Of a stretch of DNA of 14,450 nucleotides, positions 7,274 through 13,195 are shown piece by piece (within the stretch, counting starts at the first letter, position 1; each line of letters starts with the position of its first letter). The stretch covers positions 1 through 14,450 of the forward strand of contig JABDRH010000036.1 of assembly GCA_013041835.1 (NCBI GenBank), read 5' to 3'. The DNA is from Desulfatitalea sp. Lineage in GTDB: Bacteria; Desulfobacterota; Desulfobacteria; Desulfobacterales; Desulfosarcinaceae. The notes beneath the pieces were generated by a model. It was not told the DNA's origin. It worked only from the letters and a program-made list of their open reading frames with translations, and did not search any database. Both the position numbers and the translations under genes were made by a program.

Positions 7274-9643
7274 TTAGTTGGCCGATTTTAGCTGTTTCAG
7301 CCGCTCAAGGCGTTGGAATATGTCGCCGGTCTCAGCCGGTATCTGAGATTTGAAGCTTAAATCCAGCGGGCTGGTGGAACAGGTATTGAGCACGATTTCG
7401 GGAAAACTCAAAAACAGATCGTAATATTTGTCTTGTACCTGACACAGCGACGGGCGCCAGTTTAGGGTTTCAGGGTTGGGAAAATTTTTCCACCGTTGAA
7501 GCGGCGTTTTGGGTATCTGAAGGATCTTGGCCATTTCGTCGTGATCCTCTTTGCGGTACATCAGATTGCGCAATGTGGTGCTGGCGACGATCTCCGGGTC
7601 CATGGTGCGTAGCTCATGAAGGCCCTGCGTGATTAGATCCAGGCCCGCGTAATCCTTGCGCCCCATGCGGCTGATCTGGCTGCACAGGTTGGTAACCACT
7701 TCGGGGGCAATGCGTTCAAATACATGTACTTCATCCATCTCAACGCGAGCGGGGTTGGTGCTGCTGAAAAACGCCATCTGCGCATATCGAAGCGACAGGG
7801 AGGTCAGGCAGAAAATCAAAAGTTTGGGGTCGGCGTCAAGGGCGCCTTTGAGATCCACGCCGCAAAGCTCCTTGGATAAAGACAGGTTCCCGTCCATCGT
7901 GAATCGACGGCCGACGGACGAATCCAAAAAACTGCTCAGGTTGTCGGCCATGCGTTTGGCCGCGTCCTTTTGGGGCTGGCTGTTGTATTGCGTCTGGTCC
8001 AGTGATTGGCAGTAGTGGTCCATGCGAGGCGCTGTTTTGCCTTCTATCGGCGTTCGATACAGGTTTTGCAACGCCTCTTCGGCTGCCGCCCGCTGGTGGC
8101 TGCTCAATTGCGTTTTTCCGTCGGTCAACAGATAGGCCAAGGCGCTTACCGTTCCCGCGCACAGCTTGATGGGGACGGGGGTTTTCCCCTCGCCGCTGGT
8201 TAGATCGTAATCCGGCAGCGGGTTGATGACGTGTTTGTCCGGATCAAACTTTACAAAGGTTTTGCCAAATCCCTCGACCACCCATTGATATGTGCTTCCT
8301 TCGTTGCTGCCCACTTCGACGATGAACCAGTCCAGGCCCAGTGGATACGTTTCGATGATCTGACAGCCTTTGTCCACCCCTTTTCCGGCGCCGGTCATGG
8401 CCACCGTGAAACCATGGTTGACGGTGTGTTGCATGATCGACAGGCCCACCAGTTGCCCGGAACTGGTTACCCGCAGGTACTCCGGATCGAGTGTTCCCTT
8501 GTCGTAGACGATCGCAGGGGCCATGTTGGCCACCTGCCAGGTTTCGTCCTGCCTTAAAAATCCTGATATGGCGCCGTGGCCGGGTTGGCCGGCTCGGAAA
8601 AAATGCGATTGTATGTCGTCGTGACTCTTCGCAAGCCCTTGGTTGTAAAAGACCCAATCCTCTATCTCCTTGCTCATGGCCTGGATATGATCGGGGGGTC
8701 CGTGCAGATGAAGGATAAAGGCGTTTTTGAATATGGATAGATTGTTTTGGGCCACATACGAGGTGAAGTCTTCACGGTCCTGGATGGCTCTTTGCCGGTA
8801 TTTGGTGCCTTTTCTGGACTGCTCGACGCTTTCTTTTTCGCTGGCCTGGCTGTGTTTGTCGATCAAACGACGGGTGTCTGTCGGCACGACGATTTGACAG
8901 GCGTGCATTTCACAAGATATGGCCGAAAGATTCAAAAACCACGCCGGGTCGGCATCCGGATAGTGGTACAATAAAATGACTTTTGTGTATTCGCCGTCTA
9001 TCTTTACCATCCCGTTTTCTTGATGCGGGGCTTGGTAGATCACCTGGTTTGCCAAGTCCTCTCTAAAATCCAACGGGTATTGGTAGCCGCGTTTATAACC
9101 TTTGCGCCAATAACTTTGGATGACGCGTTTGAAATAGTGTTCCGGATCGGCGAAGCTGCCGGATATGATGCGTTTTAGGTTGTCGGCCGTTTTTTGCAAG
9201 CGTTCGGCGTTTTTGACCTGGTCTTTGAACGCGCTTTTCCGACTCCATTGGGATAAAAGATTGGCTTGCGGCTTGCGGTACAGTACGATGGCGCATTCGT
9301 TGTTCCACCCAAATTGCGATAGATGTTGCGCCATGGCCTTGCGGACGGGTTCTCCGAAATGCCGGCCTCTTTTTATCTTGATGTTGTTGTTTAGGTAATT
9401 CTCGGCTTGCCGCGTGTCTTTTTCACGCCAATGATGAAACTCGGCCACGCAGTCGTCCAGGCCTTCGATGAATTTATACAGGGCTTGGTATTTGGCGTGC
9501 TGTTGCTGTTTGTCGTCCATTTCGCAATCCAAACCGTCCCAATTGAGCATGCACGACACCGCACCATCATTGTGGCCGATGATTTCGTTGGATAAAGGCG
9601 TTTCCCAATAGTAATAATTACTGTACTTGTTACGTTTTTGCAT
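7274..9643 (-). CDS. VirB4/TraC-like secretion ATPase with an altered P-loop
   Basis: A 789-residue cytoplasmic ATPase of VirB4/TraC length, expected to power pilus biogenesis and substrate transfer at the inner membrane. The N-terminal half (about 1-380) corresponds to the family's N-terminal region and contains no membrane segments. The ATPase core begins around 395. Walker A is read as AMTGAGKG at 415-422: Lys421 is present, but the next residue is Gly instead of Ser/Thr, and the first position is Ala. Walker B is VEMDEVH at 634-640 (Asp637, Glu638), followed by ISRMGRKDYAGLDLITQ, which matches the conserved arginine-containing and glutamine sensor regions of VirB4 proteins. The start ATG follows the VirB3-like stop by 3 bp. 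Family call is confident; catalytic competence is open. Confidence 0.88.
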   Translation of the reverse strand: MQKRNKYSNYYYWETPLSNEIIGHNDGAVSCMLNWDGLDCEMDDKQQQHAKYQALYKFIEGLDDCVAEFHHWREKDTRQAENYLNNNIKIKRGRHFGEPVRKAMAQHLSQFGWNNECAIVLYRKPQANLLSQWSRKSAFKDQVKNAERLQKTADNLKRIISGSFADPEHYFKRVIQSYWRKGYKRGYQYPLDFREDLANQVIYQAPHQENGMVKIDGEYTKVILLYHYPDADPAWFLNLSAISCEMHACQIVVPTDTRRLIDKHSQASEKESVEQSRKGTKYRQRAIQDREDFTSYVAQNNLSIFKNAFILHLHGPPDHIQAMSKEIEDWVFYNQGLAKSHDDIQSHFFRAGQPGHGAISGFLRQDETWQVANMAPAIVYDKGTLDPEYLRVTSSGQLVGLSIMQHTVNHGFTVAMTGAGKGVDKGCQIIETYPLGLDWFIVEVGSNEGSTYQWVVEGFGKTFVKFDPDKHVINPLPDYDLTSGEGKTPVPIKLCAGTVSALAYLLTDGKTQLSSHQRAAAEEALQNLYRTPIEGKTAPRMDHYCQSLDQTQYNSQPQKDAAKRMADNLSSFLDSSVGRRFTMDGNLSLSKELCGVDLKGALDADPKLLIFCLTSLSLRYAQMAFFSSTNPARVEMDEVHVFERIAPEVVTNLCSQISRMGRKDYAGLDLITQGLHELRTMDPEIVASTTLRNLMYRKEDHDEMAKILQIPKTPLQRWKNFPNPETLNWRPSLCQVQDKYYDLFLSFPEIVLNTCSTSPLDLSFKSQIPAETGDIFQRLERLKQLKSAN

Positions 9644-9646
9644 GGC

Positions 9647-9919
9647 TCACTTTTCGATAAGCGATTCGACGCTGTAACACTTGGATTCGCGCTTGTTCAT
9701 CCATTGGGCGCGCAACATCAGCGCATCTTTGTGATGTATCCCGCCGTAAGCGGCGATAATAAGACATATTATGCTCAGGGCGATGCAAACGATTTGAAAT
9801 GCAGGGATGGGAAAAAGTGCAAATATAATCAGAATGACGGCCGCTGATCCAAAATCAAACACGGCTGCCGGTATGCCGAATCTTTCTCGGGGCCTTATGC
9901 GATGGTTGAATGCCGGCAT
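9647..9919 (-). CDS. VirB3/TraL-like small membrane protein
   Basis: A 90-residue protein from ATG 9919. The frame is open further upstream to 10189, but that part is a shadow of the pilin gene in another frame. The chosen ATG lies 2 bp after the pilin stop, with AGGAT as ribosome-binding site. A short basic N-terminus with an RPRERFGIP motif precedes two closely spaced hydrophobic segments (about 24-40 and 43-60), then a hydrophilic tail. VirB3/TraL proteins have this size and hairpin topology and always accompany VirB4. Position between pilin and VirB4 genes gives the main support. Confidence 0.75.
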   Translation of the reverse strand: MPAFNHRIRPRERFGIPAAVFDFGSAAVILIIFALFPIPAFQIVCIALSIICLIIAAYGGIHHKDALMLRAQWMNKRESKCYSVESLIEK

Positions 9920-9921
9920 TG

Positions 9922-10257
9922 CTATCCTGCCACAAATGCGACAATCGCGTATGACAGGCCGCAGGCGGCAATGATGACCAGGCTTCGTTTTATTCGTCTT
10001 GCCCCTCTTTCCGACTCTCCGATCAGCCCATTGTACTCCGCAAGTCCCCAAGCAAAGGATATCGTGGAGACCGCGGCGGCAAATAAAATGACCCCTTTGA
10101 AAAATTTCTCGCTCATGGTCCCGACTTCCTGTTTGACGTCGCCGCCGGCGCTCATCCAGTCGGGGCCAACGTCTGCGAAAACAATGCACGCCAACATGGA
10201 AATTGTCATTGTTAACAGACAGATATACGATACTTTTTTACGGCGTCCCGCTTTCAT
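9922..10257 (-). CDS. VirB2/TraA-like conjugative pilin precursor
   Basis: A 111-residue prepilin from ATG 10257, chosen because AAAGGAA lies 5 bases upstream; a GTG at 10302 in the same frame lacks a comparable site. A long, very basic n-region (MKAGRRKKVS), a hydrophobic core and VFA|D give a signal peptide cleaved after about residue 28, leaving a mature subunit of about 83 residues. Two transmembrane segments (about 53-73 and 92-110) are joined by a short basic loop (ESERGARRIKR), which is the VirB2/TraA pilin architecture. It is the first gene of the transfer operon, next to VirB3 and VirB4 genes, as usual. It would form the pilus. Confidence 0.82.
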   Translation of the reverse strand: MKAGRRKKVSYICLLTMTISMLACIVFADVGPDWMSAGGDVKQEVGTMSEKFFKGVILFAAAVSTISFAWGLAEYNGLIGESERGARRIKRSLVIIAACGLSYAIVAFVAG

Positions 10258-10377
10258 GCGATTCCTTTCTTTTTTTTGTTTTTTTGAAGCCGACGGTGAC
10301 ACACCTGATGAACCGACGGTGACGGTACGAAGGGCTGGCAGGTTCAGGGGATTCAGCGTGGTATTTTGCCTATCGTA
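10258..10377 (-). promoter_or_regulatory. transfer-operon 5' leader with an 11-bp direct repeat
   Basis: About 120 bases separate the predicted transcription start from the pilin ATG. They hold two copies of GTCACCGTCGG (minus strand), at 10313-10323 and 10290-10300, 23 bp apart, so roughly on the same face of the helix. The upstream copy is part of a 9-bp palindrome (ACCGACGGT, 10312-10320). This looks like an operator or an RNA control site for the operon. An A-rich stretch then leads to the ribosome-binding site. Confidence 0.45.
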
Positions 10378-10384
10378 CTTGCTT

Positions 10385-10445
10385 TTATAAAATTACTCAT
10401 GCTTAAATGTCAAGCTTTTTTTACTATTTATATATCTTTTATTTT
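10385..10445 (-). promoter_or_regulatory. sigma-70 type promoter of the transfer operon, with A-rich UP-like element
   Basis: On the minus strand, TTGACA (10413-10408) is separated by exactly 17 bases from TTATAA (10390-10385). The -35 hexamer is a perfect match and the -10 is close; TATAAA one base further is an alternative with an 18-base spacer. Immediately upstream, 10414-10445 is almost entirely A/T with A-tracts on the minus strand, as in UP elements bound by the RNA polymerase alpha subunit. It lies between the winged-helix gene and the pilin gene, so the transfer genes can be transcribed separately from the partition genes. Confidence 0.7.
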
Positions 10446-10494
10446 CAGTATGTTGCGGCGATTGGTTCCAAGTTATTTTTTGTGTGGTTGCTTT

Positions 10495-12024
10495 TCAAAG
10501 CTGTTGTTCTTCTTCCAAGACAATTTCCAAATATTTGCGCAATGTGTTCGCGTTCTTGGTGTCCAGCTGCTCTCCTTTTTCCAGGGCCGTTGCAATGGCT
10601 TGCTTTTTACGTTTTGTATATATCTTTTCGACAGCTTTCTTTATTTTCGCATTGTTGATGTCTGGCTGTTTGAGTAGCTCTAAGGCCGTTGACTCGATTT
10701 CTTCTTTTTGAGCTTGCCGTTGTATTTGTTCCATGCTTTTCGCACGCTCAAGCTGCTTGGCTTTCCATTTACCGTAATGTTCCAGGTCTATTTGAACCAT
10801 GGATTTGTAGTTTTCTGGTTTGCCCACCGTGCCGCCGTTTTTTTTCATGATGCTGTAAATCAGATCAGCGGCGCTTTTAACGACCTGAGTGCCCTGTTTA
10901 AGAACTTGCCAACGTACAAAACACAGATTGTTTAAGATCGTTTCCAATTCAAGACCGAACTCGTTTTTCCAGCTGGCCACCTGGGTGGGGCCTACCTGGC
11001 GATCCAACCAAAATTTGTATTCGGGATCCGATTGCATGATATCCGCTATTGTGGCTTCGGTGTCTGATTGGCCGTCGCGGCCAGTAGTAGTTTTTTTAAT
11101 TAAAAAACTACTACTACTATTTATAAGAGAGTGCCCTTCAGAGTGCCCTTTAGAGTGTCCGCCAGAGTGCCCGCCCGCCAGAGTGCCCTTAAGAGTGTCC
11201 GCCAGAGTGCCCGCCAGAGTGTTAAGGCTTTTCCCGGCTTCCAATACCTCGATGTGCATCCCTTGCCATTGCCCGATGCGAATCTTTTTAGCCTTTGTAA
11301 TACAGCTTTTTCTTTCGAGGATGGCCAAAGATTTTCTAACTGTACCGTATGGGACGCCAGTTGCGGCGCAAATGTCTGCCAATCGTGTCATTCCTCCGGG
11401 TGTTGTTTTGAGGTATTGGAGCACTGCGGCTTGGTTTTTGGTTATCCAAAAATAGGGATCATTTATGGGACTGCCCGTTTGTGTGCCCTTCAGACTGCCC
11501 TTTAGAGTGCCCGCCGGAGTGTTACGTTGACTGTCCGCCAGAGTGTCCGCTACACTGTCCGCCAGAGTGTCCGCTACACTGTCCGTCAGAGTGTCCGCCA
11601 GAGTGTTAGAGTGCCCGTCAGAGTGCCCGTCAGAGTGCCCGTCAGAGTGCCCGTCTTTCCGCTTATGATACTGTTCCGATCCTGATATGATCCTGATATG
11701 ATTCTGATGATCAATATGTTGTTTTAACGATGTTGTGGTTTCACCATCGTGTCCCAATGGTGTCCCTGTTCCGTCCCTGCCCTGTTCCGTCCCTGCCCGG
11801 TCCTTGTTTTGATCAGCGGTGTCAACATATTGTGTCTCTTGAGGGCTTTTCAAGGCAGCACCTTCTGCGATTGCGGCCTTTTGGTTTTGTCCTGCTGGAT
11901 TTATTTCAGGTTGAACGATTACCTTTTTTAAGATCTCTTTTTCCGCAACCACTTCGGTTTCGGATCGGTTTTCTTTCCGTGTTGCCCTGATTCGATCCGC
12001 TAAACTCATTGGTTTTGCAGACAT
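10495..12024 (-). CDS. winged-helix DNA-binding protein with repeat-encoded linkers (candidate replication initiator or ParB-like partner)
   Basis: A 509-residue protein from ATG 12024, chosen for the AAGGAG 8 bases upstream, inside the end of the parA gene; the frame extends to 12063 without a better start. The N-terminal part is charged and probably disordered (about 1-120, with LADRIRATRK near the start). Residues about 124-185 are low-complexity DGHS and then ADTL repeats. A winged helix-turn-helix occupies about 192-262 (GMTRLADICAATGVPYGTVRKSLAILE, here as helix pair, then a basic wing). Residues 267-299 are again TLAG/GGHS repeats. A helical, Lys/Glu-rich domain fills about 317-509. 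It lies 2 bp downstream of a parA, the normal place for a centromere-binding partner; a replication initiator carrying its own iterons is the main alternative. I recognise no named family. See the two array features. Confidence 0.7.
   Translation of the reverse strand: MSAKPMSLADRIRATRKENRSETEVVAEKEILKKVIVQPEINPAGQNQKAAIAEGAALKSPQETQYVDTADQNKDRAGTEQGRDGTGTPLGHDGETTTSLKQHIDHQNHIRIISGSEQYHKRKDGHSDGHSDGHSDGHSNTLADTLTDSVADTLADSVADTLADSQRNTPAGTLKGSLKGTQTGSPINDPYFWITKNQAAVLQYLKTTPGGMTRLADICAATGVPYGTVRKSLAILERKSCITKAKKIRIGQWQGMHIEVLEAGKSLNTLAGTLADTLKGTLAGGHSGGHSKGHSEGHSLINSSSSFLIKKTTTGRDGQSDTEATIADIMQSDPEYKFWLDRQVGPTQVASWKNEFGLELETILNNLCFVRWQVLKQGTQVVKSAADLIYSIMKKNGGTVGKPENYKSMVQIDLEHYGKWKAKQLERAKSMEQIQRQAQKEEIESTALELLKQPDINNAKIKKAVEKIYTKRKKQAIATALEKGEQLDTKNANTLRKYLEIVLEEEQQL
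11083..11126. repeat. AT-rich near-perfect palindrome beside the second 12-bp array
   Basis: Positions 11083-11115 read AGTAGTAG, seven T, AATT, six A, CTACTACT: a near-perfect inverted repeat with one unpaired base and arms of about 14-16 bp. It continues in AT-rich sequence to the first 12-bp unit at 11127. In the protein it is only a poly-Ser/Thr stretch with KK. Next to an iteron-like array, such a tract is a candidate DNA-unwinding element or cruciform; as RNA it would form a strong hairpin inside the coding region. Confidence 0.7.
11127..11226 (-). repeat. 12-bp repeat array B, eight units, inside the winged-helix gene
   Basis: Eight units start at 11127, 11139, 11151, 11163, 11179, 11191, 11203 and 11215. 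On the plus strand the consensus is CAGAGTGYCCKY, with the core AGAGTGYCC in units 1-7 and a diverged end in unit 8. After the unit at 11163 there is a 4-bp extra CCGC (11175-11178). This changes the translated repeat from TLAG/TLAD to GGHS, so one DNA repeat is read in two frames. Iterons of a replication origin or a centromere array are the best explanations. Confidence 0.85.
11467..11654 (-). repeat. 12-bp repeat array A, about sixteen units, inside the winged-helix gene
   Basis: Units follow every 12 bp from 11467, with the same plus-strand core as array B. The best copies are CAGAGTGTCCGC and CAGAGTGCCCGT. Some units carry ACACTG or GACTG variants; two alternate to give an exact 23-bp repeat (11539-11561 and 11563-11585). 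One unit at 11599-11606 is truncated to 8 bp, lacking CCGC, and this changes the translated repeat from DGHS to ADTL/ADSV. The units nearest the winged-helix coding region are the most diverged, as in the older edge of a growing array. Confidence 0.85.
11678..11708 (-). repeat. short 11-bp tandem repeat upstream of array A
   Basis: GATCCTGATAT occurs twice in tandem (11678-11688 and 11689-11699), followed by a partial copy GATTCTGAT (11700-11708). The 11-bp period is one helical turn and is not a multiple of three, so the encoded residues differ between copies. It lies within the winged-helix gene. Confidence 0.6.
11766..11797 (-). repeat. 16-bp tandem duplication in the winged-helix gene
   Basis: CTGTTCCGTCCCTGCC is present twice without a gap (11766-11781, 11782-11797). 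Sixteen is not a multiple of three, so the same DNA encodes AGTEQ in one copy and GRDGTG in the next. This is another sign that this linker grew by DNA duplication and not by selection on the peptide. Confidence 0.65.
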
Positions 12025-12026
12025 GT

Positions 12027-12824
12027 TTAGGCTCCTTCGGTGTGCGTCAAGAACTCTTTGCACAGCGTTCTAAAGGCTTGGGCTCCTTTGCTGCTTGGGG
12101 CTGAGGTGAAAAGGGTCGAACTTCGTAGGGATTCGTTTGTTTGTATGTGAGAGCTGGTTGGTATTGTAGATTTAAAAACATTTTTAGCGCCAAACCGTTC
12201 TTTGGCGTCTTCAATATTGGCTGTGTGTGCTCCCTTTCGCCGGTCTACGCGATTGATTAGTATTTTTAACAGGTTCAGGTCATATCCGTCTTCTCTGATG
12301 GCGTTCATGAGGTCTAAAACGCCTTTTATGCCTTCGAGAGAATTCCCGCTGCCTGCATCCATGGGGACAATGAGCATGTCGGATGCGTACAGGTTATTAT
12401 TTACGAATATCGAGAGGGTAGGGGGGCAGTCGATGAATGTGTAGTCGAACTTTTCTTTCGCATATTCCCGAATCGCGCTTCTCAGAAAAGTGTTGCTTTC
12501 GGGAAATTGCTGAGCCATGGGTATTTCGAGTCCTGAAGTTTCGGTGATGTTGGGTAAAATTAGCAGGTTGGGATGGATCGTTTTGTATATGTATTCTGTT
12601 GGGTCCACGACTTTCTCAGGTGCTGCCAGCACGTCGTATAAGCTTTTGTTGATCTGTGTTCCCGTTGAAAGCAGCGCCCTGCTTGAATCGCTTTGCGGGT
12701 CGCCGTCTATAAGAAGCACCCTTTTTCCTTTTAGGGCTATTGCGGCTGAAAGATTGACTGAGGTAGTTGTTTTTCCCGTTCCTCCTTTGTAATTAGAGAC
12801 GGCTGAGATAATCCCTTTACTCAT
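12027..12824 (-). CDS. parA: ParA/Soj-family partition ATPase (first copy, paired with the winged-helix gene)
   Basis: A 265-residue ParA-type P-loop ATPase without an N-terminal helix-turn-helix domain, so the short type. It has the deviant Walker A KGGTGKTT at 13-20, the A' motif LLIDGDPQ at 37-44 and Walker B YTFIDCPPT at 128-136, all intact. ParA proteins form ATP-dependent dimers on the nucleoid and move plasmid copies by interaction with a centromere-bound partner. The start ATG 12824 has an excellent AGGAGG site. The winged-helix gene starts 2 bp after its stop, which makes that protein its likely partner. A second ParA lies upstream in the window, so this copy may serve replication control or a separate partition system. 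Confidence 0.92.
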   Translation of the reverse strand: MSKGIISAVSNYKGGTGKTTTSVNLSAAIALKGKRVLLIDGDPQSDSSRALLSTGTQINKSLYDVLAAPEKVVDPTEYIYKTIHPNLLILPNITETSGLEIPMAQQFPESNTFLRSAIREYAKEKFDYTFIDCPPTLSIFVNNNLYASDMLIVPMDAGSGNSLEGIKGVLDLMNAIREDGYDLNLLKILINRVDRRKGAHTANIEDAKERFGAKNVFKSTIPTSSHIQTNESLRSSTLFTSAPSSKGAQAFRTLCKEFLTHTEGA

Positions 12825-12847
12825 GTCCCCTCCTTTTCTTTATATTT

Positions 12848-12894
12848 ACCGATATTCTCTAACCTATTGAATGTCAATCGGTTTTTTTAAACCG
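12848..12894 (-). promoter_or_regulatory. promoter and operator-like inverted repeats before the first parA
   Basis: On the minus strand TTGACA (12877-12872) lies 17 bases from TATCGG (12854-12849), a perfect -35 with a poor -10, as expected for an activated or tightly repressed promoter. The inverted repeat ACCGAT/ATCGGT (12848-12853 and 12877-12882) brackets both elements. Directly upstream, CGGTTT-TTTT-AAACCG (12879-12894) forms a second inverted repeat sharing the CGGT. Autoregulation by the ParA/winged-helix pair is an inference. Confidence 0.5.
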
Positions 12895-13194
12895 TTTCTT
12901 TTTTTTGTGTTTGTTTATAATGGGATATTTTTAACGCTATGATATTGCAAGAAATATTCATTTTTGCGCTGCATTTTGTGTTATCCCCCCTTGCCTTCCT
13001 ACTGTATATTGGTTTTAAGGTTAGAATTCGCTAGCGCGACCCGGAACGGAACTATTCCGTTTTGGGCCGCCCTGGCGCTTGGGGATCGCGTGCGATTTCA
13101 TGGCGTGTCAGAAGGCTCGGCTTTCTGACATTCAGTTTCCTTAAGTTCCTCTTTTGCTTTGGCTCCTTTTGCGTGACTCTGTGGTGCTACAGAG
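12895..13194. other. gene-free stretch: AT-rich half followed by a cluster of hairpins
   Basis: No convincing gene lies here. Positions 12895-13000 are AT-rich, with T-runs and a TATAAT. From 13029 onwards, inverted repeats are dense: CGCTAGCG (13029-13036); a 12-bp stem at 13040-13066 with loop CTA (CCC, GG/TT wobbles, AACGGAA paired with TTCCGTT); AGCGC/GCGCT flanking it; ATCGC-GT-GCGAT (13085-13096); TGTCAGAA/TTCTGACA (13106-13130) with inner GC pairs; and ACTCTGT/ACAGAGT (13176-13195). The wobble pairs fit a plus-strand RNA better than a minus-strand one. Candidates are an origin, a structured regulatory RNA, or an oriT-like site. Confidence 0.5.
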
Positions 13195-13195
13195 T
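13176..13195 (-). terminator. hairpin directly after the RHH gene, possible transcription end
   Basis: ACTCTGT-GGTGCT-ACAGAGT forms a 7-bp stem that begins within the stop codon of the RHH gene on the minus strand. No T-tract follows in the direction of transcription, so it is not a standard intrinsic terminator. It includes a TCTGTGGT motif shared with the promoter region of the same operon, so it may instead be a protein-binding site. Confidence 0.3.

Noticed and set aside
9920..10189. N-terminal extension of the VirB3-like frame up to 10189
   Set aside because: It overlaps the pilin gene in another frame and reads as an Arg-rich, unstructured shadow. The ATG at 9919 has a ribosome-binding site and gives the normal VirB3 size.
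10462..10471. Small hairpin TTGG-TT-CCAA after the winged-helix gene as its terminator
   Set aside because: The stem has only four pairs and no T-run follows in the direction of transcription, so I cannot support a terminator. Transcription may run on into the transfer operon.
11442..11450. DnaA box TTATCCAAA near array A
   Set aside because: One site with 8 of 9 matches in 14 kb is expected by chance on either strand, and it lies within the conserved winged-helix coding region. Kept only as a side remark to the origin idea.
11127..11654. The 12-bp arrays as a CRISPR locus
   Set aside because: Units are contiguous, with no unique spacers and no cas genes, and they are inside an open reading frame.
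12879..12910. CGGTTT-TTTT-AAACCG with a following T-rich stretch as an intrinsic terminator on the plus strand
   Set aside because: The stem is short and AT-rich, there is no plus-strand gene to end, and its position next to the parA -35 element fits an operator better.
13021..13101. A 26-codon minus-strand frame (MKSHAIPKRQGG and onward) in the gap between the RHH gene and the second-transcribed parA
   Set aside because: No ribosome-binding site precedes the ATG, and the frame lies wholly within the inverted-repeat cluster, so the open frame is more simply explained by the structured DNA. A conserved small protein is not excluded; homologues would decide.
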